In this document: positions 22,553-34,350 of the stretch, one piece after another | How positions within the stretch are numbered: position 1 is the first letter of the stretch | How the letters are laid out: the number at the start of each line of letters is the position of its first letter | Assembly (NCBI GenBank): GCA_032207245.1 | Contig: CM063502.1 | Coordinates: 42,683,162-42,747,161, forward strand | Length of the DNA stretch: 64,000 nt | Direction: 5' to 3' | Source of the DNA: Pardosa pseudoannulata | Lineage: Eukaryota > Arthropoda > Arachnida > Araneae > Lycosidae | Position numbers and translations under genes: made by a program | Notes under the pieces: model-generated | Database searches by the model: none | What the model was told of the DNA's origin: nothing | Seen by the model: only the letters and a program-made list of their open reading frames with translations

Positions 22553-23010
22553 AGTTCTGAAAGTGATACCTGTGGACCTAAAATTGGTTGTGCCGTGACA
22601 ATATTCGAGGGTCCGTGAAAGGTTTACTGAAAATAAAAAAATTGTGAGCCATTTTCATTTAGAAAGTTAAAATAAATGAAATAGCAAATAAAAGAACTCC
22701 AGGATATTCTAAACCAGTGGTTCCCAAAATGGTTCACAAGGACCTTAATTTGAGGAGCGTGGACACCGTTTTAGGGTTTGTGAAAGGTTTAATATAAATT
22801 GTGACACATTTTCATTTTCAAGAAAGTTAAAATAAATTAAATATCAACAAGTAAACTTTGGAACTAGTCTTTGCCAAGGTGGTTCCTATGGACCTTAACC
22901 TGGGAATGTGGGGACAATATTTGAGGGCCCATGAAAGGTTTATGGTAAATTAGAAAAATTGTCACCCATTTTCATTTTTAAGAAAGTTAAATAAATTATA
23001 GAGCAATAAA
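22548..23010. repeat. Tandem hAT-MITE-like unit, three copies of about 150-165 bp
   Basis: GAAAGGTTT recurs at 22617, 22782 and 22933, within units that begin CAGTNGTTCYNAAA, pass TGGACC and GACAATATTYGAGGG, and end ATTTTCATTTTNAAGAAAGT. CAGTGGTTCYCAAA is the usual end of many short hAT elements. Repeated end motifs mean the array grew after insertion. Confidence 0.85.
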
Positions 23011-23187
23011 TAAACTCCTCCAGCAGGAATGACGCATTATTCTTGATAGTCAAAGCAACGCCAGGTAATGTATCCAGGAATTTTCACATTTTATTTTTTA
23101 TTTTACTGTTTAAAACATCAAAATTAAAATTATAATTTTGTTATAATGTAGTTGTATGGTGTTATTTCACCTGGAGGTTCATGCTAA

Positions 23188-23237
23188 AGTTCTTATTATA
23201 AAAAGGGGGCTATGGGCTTAAAAAGTTTGAGAACCAC
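23188..23237 (-). mobile_element. hAT-type right end, partial
   Basis: Read on the minus strand, GAGTGGTTCTCAAACTTTTT at 23237 followed by AAGCCCATAGCCCCC is a typical short-hAT terminus. It could pair with the CAGTGGTTTTTAAC at 22282 as the far end of one composite element. The 8-bp flanks TTCTAAAC and TTTTAATG match only in part. Confidence 0.55.
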
Positions 23238-23358
23238 TCTTTTAATGTTTAAAAATTAAATTTTATTTAATTTAGAAGATTTGATTACGTTAAAATATAT
23301 TGATTGCTGAAGAAAATGTCGGTTTCCTCCGTTAACTGGACTTTTCCTTTTACGTTAA

Positions 23359-23382
23359 CTGGTTAATGGTAGCATTAACCAG
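23359..23382. repeat. Perfect 10-bp hairpin
   Basis: CTGGTTAATG and CATTAACCAG flank a 4-nt loop. No function is assigned. Confidence 0.8.
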
Positions 23383-23694
23383 CTGTTGCTCAGGTACGTA
23401 ATGTTACGTTGTTCAAAATAAAAAACCACATTTGTATTATTAAAAGCTCACTTTTTTCGGCGATTACTATTATTTTTTATTCTAGAACGTATAAAATCGT
23501 ACCTGCGACTGTGTCACACTGATGAAAATATCGAGTGCAGGCAGTGTATTCGTTTTTAGTCAAGAACATGTTACATTCTAACTATTTACAATTTTGGAGA
23601 ACTTGTTTTTATAGCATTTGCCACTATCAAGCAGCCGATATTTGTTGATTATTTTGTTACTTGAGCACCTTATAGGTTGCCAACATTAGTCCAT

Positions 23695-23930
23695 AGGGAT
23701 AACGTAACGAAACAAAGTGGGTCGTCCTCGGAATTTAGAAGCAGGAACCAAGTTGAAGACTCCCACAAGCTTGGTCTGTTACTTGGCCTTGGAGAATATT
23801 ACAGCCATGAACCTATTTTAAGTCCCTCAAGCACTATTAATGAACACAACGGACGTTTGACCGGCTTGAGTCTGAATTAGCAACTTTCCGGTTATGAAAT
23901 AGATGCCTTTGCTGACTAAACGGCTTTTCG
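23695..23930 (-). mobile_element. SINE-B copy
   Basis: On the minus strand the head (CGTTTAGTCAGCAAAGGCAT) is followed by the SINE-B body to AAATTCCGAGGACGACCCAC. It aligns with 42579-42808. The B box is eroded (AACCGGAAAGTTGCTAATTC region). Confidence 0.8.
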
Positions 23931-24289
23931 AGATGCATTGCAAGCGTTCATTTAGAGAAAAATAACTTGTCCCTCGTGTTTATTATTTTAAAACTTTATA
24001 TATTGCGTAAAAATTATTTATGACGGGATAGAACGAGATTATGGAGACTATTTTTTTCATTCATTTAAACATTTAATTATTTTAGATATGTTTTTAAAGT
24101 AATAACTTTGACTTCCCTAAATTTTTTATAAATTAACAAAGCTTTTTTTTTGTTTCAGACTTTTAAATAGGGATATCAAAGTATCCAACTATTATTATAT
24201 AGAAAATTTTGACCAAAAACTATTAGTTTATTTGAAAGTCTATTCTTTTAACAATCCAGAAAAGTTTATTTTGTGACTGCACCTTCATT
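23931..24289. other. AT-rich sequence, no gene seen
   Basis: No coding region or recognised element was found. Confidence 0.5.
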
Positions 24290-25190
24290 AGAATCACAAA
24301 AATTGTGCGATTTTAAGAGGATAAAAGAATAGAAAAAGAGATACGATTCCTAAAAGAAGCCTTGATTTATTAAATTACATTAAGCAATATTGTATGTTTT
24401 AACAATAATATTACTGTAGATAAAATTTCTGATTCTCAGAGTGCCTATTTTATCGTACATTCTGATTTTAGGATAGCATTCACTGCAATCTTATAAGAAA
24501 AATAATGCTTAAAAGAAAATTTGTATAAAGTGGATAAAGGAATAGAAGATGAAATACAATTCCCAAATGAAGACTTTATTAAACTACATTAAAAATTTCA
24601 TTTAATTTCTAACAACAATATTAACCGTAGATAAACTTTTCGGTCCCTAAAATGTCTATTTTATCATTCATTCTCATTTCACAGCATTATAATAACATTA
24701 ACTGGTTTCTTATGCTTAAAAGATAATTTGTATAAATCTGTAGAATTTTGAGTGGATAAAAGGATAAAAAAAGAGATACAATTTTCAAAGGAAGCCATCA
24801 TTTATCGGACTACATTAAAATAATATTGTCTAATTTCTAACAACAATATTACCTTAGATATACTTTCCGGTCCATAAAATGTCTATTTTATCATTCATTC
24901 TCATTTTACAGCTTTATTATAATATTAACTGGCGTCTTATCCTTAAAAGAAAATTTACATAAATCTGTGGGATTTCGAGTGGATAAAAGGATAGAAAAAG
25001 AGATACAATTTTCAAAGGAAGCCATCATTTATCGGACTACATTAAAAAACATTGTCTAATTTCTAACAACAATATTACCTTAGATAAATTTTCTGGTCCA
25101 TAAAATGTCTATTTTGATCATACTTTCTGATTTCACAGCTTTATGGTAATATTTGCTGCCGTCTAATGCTTAAAAGAAAATTTGCTTAAA
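24290..25190. repeat. Tandem repeat, about 220-bp unit, four copies
   Basis: GAGATAC or GAAATAC anchors lie at 24338, 24551, 24773 and 25000 (spacings 213, 222, 227). Each unit carries GTGGATAAAAGGATAGAAAA, AAGCC...TTATT, TTTCTAACAACAATATTA, GATAAACTTTCCGGTCC and AAAATGTCTATTTTATCAT. The last two copies are the closest pair. Confidence 0.95.
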
Positions 25191-26725
25191 TAGTTTATTT
25201 TTCATTGCTACAGTGAAGCAACTGGGTGATAATGAAATATTCGTGAAGGACTGTTTATGCAATATTGGATGTGAGCACGATAACCTTTATTTTGGGCCAC
25301 GAAAACGTTTATTAACGTATCTAGCGTGCAGGGTTTCGAATCAAGTTTATTGTTTGCGTGAGGGGAACTCTGTCTCTTGAAATTTACAGAAGCATTATTG
25401 GAACCATTGACAAAATGAATGGGTTCTAACGTGTACATATGCCTCCTTTTGAAACTTGAATTTTTATAATTAAAGTTTGCTTTCGCTCAATAATATCAAT
25501 GAGTAAGGCAAAAAGTATTATTGATCTAAACGTATGAATAGTATTACCCAGCAGTAAATACTTTGCTAAATTAAATGGTTTTGAAGATGTAAACCAGGCC
25601 CAAATTATGGATTTCATTTACTTAAAAGATTTGTTTAATTCCATTTATCTTGTATTAATGACAAAGAGCTAAACATTAATTATTGATTTTAACTCATGTT
25701 AGCGAAATAAATTTAAACCGCAAAAAATGTTTAAGCACTAAAAGATGAATAGATATTTGTGTACTGAATATGAATAAGAAAGGAGAGTTTTTAATATATC
25801 AGGATTATCTCAAAAGATCAACTTAATGACTCGAAATGCATTTTAGACATCAATAATAAGCACATCAAAATTTCAGGGAATAAGAAATCTTAAATCTCAG
25901 TTCTTGAAAGATTCAATTTTTAACTATATTCTTCACTATATTCTTAATATAGCATAGATAATGCTGGTATACAAGGCACTAAATTCCACAATAAAAAATT
26001 GTACATTGTAATAGAAAACTGTTTTAAAAATGAGTCTTGTAAAATTATTTAAATATCTGATGTGGACGCCATATTATTTGCTGTCACTATAAATTATTAT
26101 TTTATTTGGAAGATGCAATTCTCCAATTCTTTAGAGAAGTGAATAATTACACAATTAATGAAATATTATCTTTTAATAACGTTAAAATTATTAAAATATT
26201 CATACAAGAATAACACTGAATAAATCTCAAACATTGCCATGCGGCGGCGACTGGCAGCGTTTTAATATTTGCTAGATTAAGATGTTTCTTTACATATAAT
26301 GTAAATTATATTGAAACTTAGATGTACACAATAAGAACAGTCCTAAATCCAGAATTTCAATATCCTATGTCTAATCGTTTTTGAGTTCTGCACGGCAGCA
26401 CTAATATCCGTTATATTGAAATATTTATTTATGTAGATCGCTGATTGCTATTAAAATTGAAGGTGCACAACTAGATGATACAACAGTCTGAAATATAACA
26501 TTTTAACATAGTAAGTGCAACCATTTTTGGTTTATGCGAGACAAGCACATACGTATAGATCCCACAAAAAAAACTAGTAATAACCCAGTTAGGGATGGTC
26601 AAAATGAACATTTAATACTAAACATACCATAACCAGTCAAATGACTGGTAATGTATATGTAAAATATGCGATGGGTTATAAATTAAAATAGAAATAAAAG
26701 AAATAACTATGTATTAAATGAATAA
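25191..26725. other. AT-rich sequence, no gene seen
   Basis: Minus-strand frames of 76 and 63 codons at 25208-25617 show no recognisable motif. No element was identified. Confidence 0.45.
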
Positions 26726-27005
26726 AATAAACAAATAAATAAATAAATGAATAAATGAATGAATGAATAAGTGAATAAATGAATAAATGAATGAATGAAT
26801 AAATGAATGGATCAATAAATAAATAAATAAATACATAAATACATAAATAAATAAATAAATAAATAAATAAAAAATAAATAAAATAAATGAATGAATAAAT
26901 ACATAAATAAATAAAAATAAATGAATAAATACATAAATACATAAATAAATAAATAAAAATAAATGAATAAATAAAAAATAAATAAATAAGATAAAAGAAA
27001 TAAAA
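26726..27005. repeat. (AAAT/GAAT)n tetranucleotide microsatellite
   Basis: About 280 bp of AAAT and GAAT quadruplets with occasional CAT. Poly-Tyr/Ile/Phe frames on the minus strand are products of this repeat and not genes. Confidence 0.97.
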
Positions 27006-28934
27006 GAAATAGGTATGTATTGAGTGTTGGTATGTTTAATGTTAAAGTTTCATAGTTAACGTTTATTTGCTCGCAAGTACAGCCATTACACATAAAGCAG
27101 TCAAAATGCATCCAAGCATGGTCGAAATAAGTATTTCTATTGAAATCTGAAGTCCTAAACCTTCTGTAGTTTCTTTTACTTCATACAAGAAAGTAAAAAT
27201 GTTTACAATGCATTGCATATTAATTAATTTACTTTAATTCTTTACTGTATATTCAGTTGTTATGTTTAATAATGGAATCGATTTTCATTTACGTTAAATA
27301 TGGTTTATATAAAACAATGACTTATATTTGTACAATGCTTTAACAATTTTTTTACATCAAATGATGTTTGTGTCTTTTGTGTCTTTTTTTTTTAATAATT
27401 GCTGATATTCTACATCGGAAAAGATTTTGTATGTACTTATATAAAAGATGTACATATAAAAGTACATTTAGAAATCAATGAAATTAGTACACTGATTTCT
27501 AAATCCCACCAATAAGGAAATTTAATAACGGAGTCAATATTTATCACTGATCACTAATTCAAATCATCTCATTGCTCCGCTTCAATCAGCATTAAATTAA
27601 CTGGATGAATTTTCTCCCCCATAACCGTATATTTATACCGTATATTATGTCGTATATTTACTTAACTTCCTCTTAGTTCACTGTTATGTGATTTATAAAA
27701 AATATAGAAAAATGCTTGCTTAGTTCTAGAAACACTAGCTTCAGTATTCAACCATTCCTCATCACATATATGTTTTATTTTGTCTAGCAACTCGCGACTT
27801 ATCCTGATTGATGTACAAGTGTTCGCGATGCCACGCTGGAGAATTCTCTCAGTTTTTATCATCCCTAGAGGGGTGATTTTCCCCTCTAATTCTTTACCTC
27901 TCTCCCACCTGCTCACCTCGCAGTGAAAGAACATATTGAAAATCATAGATTTATTTTGCATATTATCTGCATAGACAGAATATGTCACAGGCGCATGGTA
28001 GTGTTTGACTTTTCATCCACAGGATTCTATCCTGGTACATTAACCATTAGATCAATGGTAGTGAACATGACCCACAAGTCAGATATTGAACTACGAAGGC
28101 TTTTTAAGTGACTGAAGTGTAAACCTTTATTTATGGAATTTTTTTTATCAGAAAAGACAGAACAAACAATTGAAAATATTAAAAAATTAAAGCATAAATA
28201 CTATGTAATGTTGAATTGATAAAATATATTTTCACACGAAAGTTAAATAAGGGATTGTCTAATGTAACAAAATTTCATCCCCTTTCAAAAAAGTATCTTT
28301 ATAATTGCACTAGGTCATAGCGTGCCCTATATATTAGTCATATTTTAGTGGGAGTTTTATACAAACAACAAGCGTTACGAACTACGAGAGTGCAATCTTA
28401 CCGCTTCTAATCGAACTCTTCCGAAGGTTTTGAGGATCGTGACTTTAACCATTTTACGATTAGGAAGGCATAAAGAAAAAGAGTTATACACAAAAACATA
28501 ACAATATCATTAGTAATGAATAGATGAAATAAAAAAATATTAACATGTAACAACAGTCGCATTCTACTAACACTAACTATTACAAATTTCTTTTTATATA
28601 TGGCCTTTATAGTTTAAAAAATGGTCTTACCTTTTTTAAAATTTTTCTTCTTTCAATAAATTATTTAATTTTACTCTGTCATAATATTACATCTTCAGTT
28701 AATTTTAACTTTTTACTGACAAGTTTACACTTTCAAAATTCGAGATTATATTCATCTGAACGATAACTGAATGGTAGGCCGCTGTTTTTTTAGTATTGGA
28801 GTCCGTGGGGTTAAACGATGGCCGCATGAGTAGGCATCTTCTCTTCTTCACCGGAGTTTGTAGATTAGAATAAATTCTTAACCAATTCAGAACAACTTTT
28901 ATTTCTACAGGAAGCGTATTTTCCCACTTCTTAG
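27006..28934. other. No supported gene
   Basis: A 108-codon minus-strand frame (27662-27988) has ordinary composition and contains CTGCGAG|GTGAGC, a donor-like site, but no family match was recognised. 28868-28932 is the inverse of 36368-36432 (see the separate entry). Confidence 0.4.
28868..28932 (+). repeat. SINE-flanking repeat, inverted copy of 36368-36432
   Basis: TTCTTAACCAATTCAGAACA and CTTTTATTTCTACAGGAAGC, ending TATTTTCCCAC, is the reverse complement (with a few changes) of the sequence next to the SINE-A at 36205. In both places it lies immediately upstream of the SINE head, so the repeated unit is larger than the SINE itself. Confidence 0.9.
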
Positions 28935-29107
28935 TGCCGACCGATGTCCGAATGTGTAAGGCGCTTCTCTTCGGTCCCGAAGTTCCACTCCTGGCATGGA
29001 TGTTATTAGATTTCGAAATCCGCTTTTATTAGTAAATTCTGGTTTCATTAACCCTCAAGTAGCAAAATTGTAGACCTCAGAGATCCAAACCAAACCAAAC
29101 CAAACCA
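28935..29107 (+). mobile_element. SINE-A, near full length, diverged
   Basis: The head GCCGACCGATGTCCGAATGT, a B-box-like AAGTTCCACTCCTGGCATGG, the body and a CCAAACCAAACCAAACC tail follow SINE-A order. It shares its upstream flank with the minus-strand copy at 36205-36362. Confidence 0.85.
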
Positions 29108-29125
29108 GAGTTTGGCTTGGAACAG

Positions 29126-29215
29126 GAATCCCTGTCACGGAATTGCTTTTATGCAGTAGGTCCTAGTCTAATGAATCCCATAGTTGTAGACATCCGAAGT
29201 GCTCCCAACCAAACC
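29126..29215 (+). mobile_element. SINE-A 3' fragment
   Basis: GAATCCCTGTCACGGAATTG, GCAGTAGGTCC and CCGAAGTGCTCC..AACCAAACC match the diverged SINE-A variant found in the next two fragments. The sequence after it (29216-29305) matches that after 29619, so all three belong to one local duplication. Confidence 0.75.
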
Positions 29216-29299
29216 GGGTTTATATTCAGTACTTTACATAATAAGCTTTTCGTATGGATAATATACTTCTAACGCTTTTAGAAGCGAATCCACTCTATT

Positions 29300-29720
29300 G
29301 TATAATTAATTATAATCTAATTTCATGAGTTCAAATCCCACTGTTGGCATGGATGCGTGGAATTGGTTTAAGGCTAAGGTCTAGGTGTAATGAGTCTTCG
29401 AGTTGTCAAAAGCCGAAGTGCTCCAAACCAGGTTTAAATCCGTTGTATAATTAATTATTATTGGTTAATTATATAATGGTTTATTGTATAATTAATTATT
29501 ATCTAATTTCATGCGTTCAAATCCCACTGTTGGCATGGATGCGCGGAATTGGTTTAAGGCAGTAAGTCCAGATCTAATGAGTCTTCGAGTTATCGAAAGC
29601 CGAAGTGCTCCAAACCAGGTTTAAATTCTGTCATCTTCACAATAAACTCTTTCTTGTGACAACATACTTCTTTTGACGCTTCTAGGGGCGAAATTGGTCT
29701 ATTGTTCAATTAATTGTTGA
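29300..29720 (+). repeat. Local tandem duplication carrying SINE-A fragments
   Basis: The unit TGTATAATTAATTATNATCT, CATGNGTTCAAATCCCACTG, GCCGAAGTGCTCCAAACCAG occurs at about 29299-29437 and 29485-29625. SINE-A fragments occupy 29326-29431 and 29513-29619. The first copy lacks the part after AAATCCG and is followed by a TTGGTTAATTATATAATGG filler. Together with 29126-29305 it forms a three-part array. Confidence 0.9.
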
Positions 29721-30695
29721 AAGAAAATATGTAACTTAGCTTTATTAATAACTAAAAGCACAGTGGCAGGATAACCAAAGCAAAATAACTTTCAATCATA
29801 TTAATAAAGTTCGTGATGTAAAAAACGCTTGGTTACAGTGTATTTAATCCCAATTCAAAGACATCAAAATTAATACTTTTGTATGGCTTCTAATCTCTTT
29901 TTATTTTGAAGTTTGTTAAACTCAAATTTAATTTCAGATATGAAGCAGAAAAAATAACGTTTTCAAAATAAAAACAGACAGCTAAAATTAATTTTCTCCT
30001 TTGCTTCATTTTATTTAAAATATTTCAGTTTTAAAGAAAAAAAAAATTAAAAACGGTTACTTTTAAAATTTACACGGTAATACTAAAAAAAGTGCACAAA
30101 GTTAAATCCTCTTTGTGTTTTTAAAGAAGTGCATTCAACTACTTCATGCGCATGGCTTAAATTTTTCTGACAGACTTAAACTGAAATAATATAAAAAAGT
30201 GTCTGGAAGGGAACTCATATTGTCTTTAGCTACGTGAATTAATCTTTTGATTAACTTTTATTTTATTGAACTGAAGGCTTTATATATTTTTATAACATTT
30301 CGTAGCAGACATTAATTTCGACACTTCCTTTCCCTCGGAAAGATTATAAATTTCTGTATGCCTAAGGGAAAAGAACTGTGGAGGTACGAAAACAAAGTTT
30401 CGGCTGAACTTTTAATTATAGTGTTTGCTTTCAAAATCTATTTTATTTCTGCGATAAAAATTAATTTAGATAAAAGGAAGAGTAATCTGGGTTTTAGAAA
30501 GATGGATGGTTCGTAATGTAAAAAGGATAAATAAGGAATTTGGAATTTTATACCTTCAAGAGACAAGCAAAATTACTATTGGGATTATCTTAAGATTGTG
30601 TTTGGGAAAATAAACTGGGAATACTAACTGTAATGTGTTAGATTTATATACCGTCGGTAGGCAGAAAATTAAGCTAGTGAAAATTGTTCACTTAC
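29721..30695. other. AT-rich sequence, no gene seen
   Basis: No coding region or recognised element was found. Confidence 0.45.
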
Positions 30696-30753
30696 CTTTT
30701 ATTGTAGATTCCGGTTTCGATCTCTTTGAGAAACTCCAGGAACTTGTTGTAAG
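30696..30753 (-). CDS. Possible 58-nt internal coding exon, product unknown
   Basis: On the minus strand a TTATTAG acceptor (30754-30760) and an AAAAG|GTAAGTG donor (intron from 30695 down) bound 58 nt. One frame reads YNKFLEFLKEIETGIYNKR, an amphipathic, helix-like peptide with low-bias composition. The donor matches the consensus very well; the acceptor has a weak pyrimidine tract. I do not recognise the family and found no partner exon, so chance is a real possibility. Confidence 0.22.
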
Positions 30754-31105
30754 CTAATAAGCATGTGATCCATGAAACTATTTAAATTATGATATATAAA
30801 CGAATTGAAATAGTTACAAATTTACATCACATAAAAACGTCTACCAGCATGGGACGGAACAAAACTACATCTGAAAAAATATAGAGAGAAGGATTAGAGA
30901 GTTTACAGATATGGCGATCACGGGGTTGCCGCTGAACTTCAACAATTTTCATCCAACATAATGTTCATTTCATGCCTTTTTACCAACCATGTGAAACTTG
31001 TAAGTTAGTAAGCTAATTTTGACTTGATCATGCTGTATAGCTATCCGACTATACAGTTTTATCACATTTCTTGCCCTATTTATTCTACAAGGACAAAATT
31101 CATAG
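30754..31105. other. No gene seen
   Basis: No element was recognised; this would be intron if the exon at 30696-30753 is real. Confidence 0.4.
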
Positions 31106-31431
31106 TTAACCCCTTAACGTTTACGCTCGAATTAACTCGAGCGCACTAAACTGACCAAACTGTACACACTCGAGATAATTCGAGCGGCGTTGTACTTTAT
31201 GTAGCTATAATTTTTCACACTCGAAAGCAATCGAGAATTAAAAATAACATTGTGAAAGAAAAAAAATCCAATCGTTTTATTGATATTTATCATTTACATG
31301 GGATTGTAAGCTATAACACCTACTTATTCAAGTATAAAAAATATATATTTTTTCTAAATTGTGCTTTTTACATTAAAAAATTGATTTTTTAGCCTGCCTT
31401 TTTTAAAAAAAACTGTGCATTAAGGGGTTAA
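31106..31431. mobile_element. Short TTAA-target (piggyBac-like) element with three palindromes
   Basis: TTAA at 31106-31109 and 31428-31431 bounds 318 bp with ends CCCCTTAACG and (right end inverted) CCCCTTAATG. Near the left end are three 16-bp CTCGA-N6-TCGAG palindromes: CTCGAATTAACTCGAG, CTCGAGATAATTCGAG and CTCGAAAGCAATCGAG. No transposase frame is present, so it would rely on an enzyme encoded elsewhere. Confidence 0.8.
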
Positions 31432-33195
31432 AATAGCCATAAATAAAGGAGAATCCAAAGGAAATGTTTAATAACTCTATGATAACACTAAATAAAAGGT
31501 CAGTTTCTTCTTTGAATAAAATATTAAAAGTAATACCCCTCGAATTTCCCATCTAGTTTCCCAAATTCACATCAAAATGTGTGGTATAAAATGATTATAA
31601 CTATGTGTTAGGCAACCAAGTGTTAGATTGGCATTAGTAAAATCCCCCGAAAGCATCCAACATGACAGCGAACGCAAATCGATAAAATTTCCGAATTGGA
31701 TAATACATAAAATACACTATTTAATGAGGTGAAGGAGCACTTCCGGTTCGCGGATTTGGGGTAAAATGTGATACAGATCTACAGTTGTGGAGTAAAAACC
31801 ACACGCTAAAGGTTACCAATCCAGCTAGTTTCGTTTATGAGTTATTGAGCTTAAACACGGACATGCACTACAGGCATAAAGAAATCCATTGAGATCGTTG
31901 CATTATTTTGAGTTATCGTGAATACGCATACTCGAAAAGACGTAAATCAAAATCTTCATGCGCGGGAAAGTAAAGAGTGTAAAGATATAACCCAAAGAGT
32001 AAAATTCATTTTACTTTCTCACACGTCAAGAACCTGTATAGTATATTAAGAAGTATTTTATATTGTTCCAACAAGGTTACAATTTATAATCTTCATTCTT
32101 TTACCATGCTCATAAGATCCTCAAAAATATGTCTAAGTATTCCTGTTGAATTTGCTCTTTGTCAGTAATTAAGGCTCTTTCACTTCTTATCATAATCATT
32201 CTCAATAATTTGAGAAGTTAATTTCCAACTAAACCAATCCCGTTTATTGTTTTCTGAAAACCTTTTGTGCATACTACTGTAAATGAATGTCTTCATACGA
32301 GAGCATTTATATGCTGACTTGCATAAATAAATGAGATTGTTCATATGTATGTTGTGATCTTTAAGTACTGCAGCTCTAATTGGTTCCAATTAGTTGTTTA
32401 TGGAGTAGTACATATATTTAAGAACTATTGAAAACTTTGGAGGTGACTCGAGGATTAATCAGAGTTCTTTATACACTGAAATAATCTTAAGGTTTATCTT
32501 CAACTTTATAATAATGGATGGACAATTAGAAGGTAACATTATATCAATTTGAAATATGATTGTAAAATAGAGGATGATTTTTGATCTGGATTTTTGTTAT
32601 AAGTTTAAAAGCTCGTTCGTATATTGAATGTCAATGGAAAAGACTATTTTAATTAGCAAAATATATTTAACTACTTTAACTACTTGCTCTTTGTATTCTA
32701 ACACATATAATCACTTGGTGTATTAAAATACACCACAAGAACAGTAAAGAAAAATAAGATAAATAAAAAAATATTTAAGTAAAGTTTAATAATCACAACT
32801 TTATATAAAAACTGAAGCTTCACTGATAAGTTAGATGCAATAAGCATGGTGAAGAGACGTTCCAAAGTAAATTAGACTCGGTTTACTGTAGATATATTTT
32901 ACACGCCAGCGAGAGTATTGAAAAGTTAAACATCTCTTGAGCACTATTTAAAGTAGAAATATGAAATGCAGATGTCAAAAAATATTCCTACTCATGAAAG
33001 CTAAAATATTTAATAAAATTGTTGCTAAATAAAATCTAAAATAAAACTAGCTGAAAGACAAACATACATTATGAAATATTACGTCTGGAAATTTAGCGAA
33101 ACTAATTACGTAAATGCGTAGTTTAACATTTAAGAGACTCAAATTGCAACTTAGAGAGTACACAGTTTGAATATTTAATATGAAAGAAAAATACT
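31432..33195. other. AT-rich sequence, no gene seen
   Basis: A GC-richer interval at 31640-31990 was examined and could not be assigned. A 69-codon minus-strand frame at 32180-32389 shows no motif. Confidence 0.45.
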
Positions 33196-33344
33196 TTTTT
33201 CGTATTTAATAAAATGTTTAGTTAAAAAATTCAAACATTTTGTTTTTTCATATTTAATAAAATGTTTAGTTAAAAAATTCAAACATTTTATTTTTTCATA
33301 TTTAATAAAATGTTTCGTTAAAAAATTCAAACATTTTCTACATA
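33196..33344. repeat. 48-bp tandem repeat, three units
   Basis: TTTAATAAAATGTTTNGTTA recurs at 33205, 33253 and 33301. Each is followed by AAAAAATTCAAACATTTT; the units are nearly identical. Confidence 0.97.
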
Positions 33345-33864
33345 AAAACTAAAAACGTTAGAAAGTAAAGTTTTCAGTCAACATAAATTCATTGTTATTT
33401 GTGATAAAGTAAGTAATCTAAAATTAGATTTCCAGTAACTTGAGTCTGCAGAAAGAACATAGCTATTTGAAAGACTCGAGAAATAAGTGTATTTTATTTG
33501 TGAGTATATCAGAATTCCATATACATTAATCTATAAAATATTTCGACATTGTAACATTTTAAACTCGTAAACCTATCAAATATCTTTGTTCAATAATAGT
33601 TTATCGTCATGAAGGAACAACTAATTTTCTAAAACATTTTGCAACGAAAGATTTTTTGAAACTTAATATTATTCTTTAAAAGTTTGCCCTAATAGGTGAA
33701 ACTAGCTTCCATTTGTTACAGATTGCAGTTTAATCTTTTACTCTATTTCAAATTTGGTAAATTGTTCTGAGAATCTTGGGGAACCAGGTTTATTTTATCG
33801 ATTAATTTTATTTTATATTTTTTTCCTTGAGTTTTGCTGTTATTTACTTAAATATTATATGTTT
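33345..33864. other. AT-rich sequence, no gene seen
   Basis: No coding region or recognised element was found. Confidence 0.5.
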
Positions 33865-33917
33865 ACTTGCAGACTTTAGAACTAAAATTACGGTGCCTTT
33901 AAGTTGAATATATGACA

Positions 33918-33992
<75 letters not shown>

Positions 33993-34187
33993 ATAACATA
34001 GAAATAGGGAGTAGTTGCATGCCTCTAAGTTGCATATATGACAATACATAGAGAAATAATAAAATAAATATATATAGTATAACATAGAAATATGGAGTAC
34101 TCGCAAAAAAGTTTACTTGCAGACTTAAGAACTAAAATTACAATGCCTCTAAATTGTATATATGACAATACATAGAGAAATAATAAA

Positions 34188-34235
<48 letters not shown>

Positions 34236-34350
34236 TGTATAACTTAGAAATATGGAGTAGTCGCATGCCTCTAAGTTATATACATGACAATATATAGAGA
34301 AATAATAAAATAAATGTATATATATTGTATAACATAGAAATAGGGAGTAG
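33865..34350. repeat. About 125-bp tandem repeat with embedded (TA)n runs, four copies
   Basis: TGCCTNTAAGTTGNATATATGACAATACAT-like anchors lie at about 33894, 34019, 34144 and 34265. Units include a TA run of variable length and TATAACATAGAAATAGGGAG. The two frames on the minus strand here are repeat products. Confidence 0.93.

Noticed and set aside
26676..27111. 88- and 99-codon minus-strand frames rich in Tyr, Ile and Phe
   Set aside because: Direct products of the AAAT/GAAT microsatellite.
27662..27988. 108-codon minus-strand frame with a donor-like GAG|GTGAGC
   Set aside because: Low bias but no recognisable family, no convincing acceptor and competing donor-like sites; not enough to call an exon.
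28380..28460. Minus-strand exon ending GAAGCG|GTAAGA
   Set aside because: A donor-like site alone; the upstream frame is short and no acceptor or family match was found.
33844..34106. 66- and 72-codon minus-strand frames
   Set aside because: They read the TA runs of the 125-bp tandem repeat.
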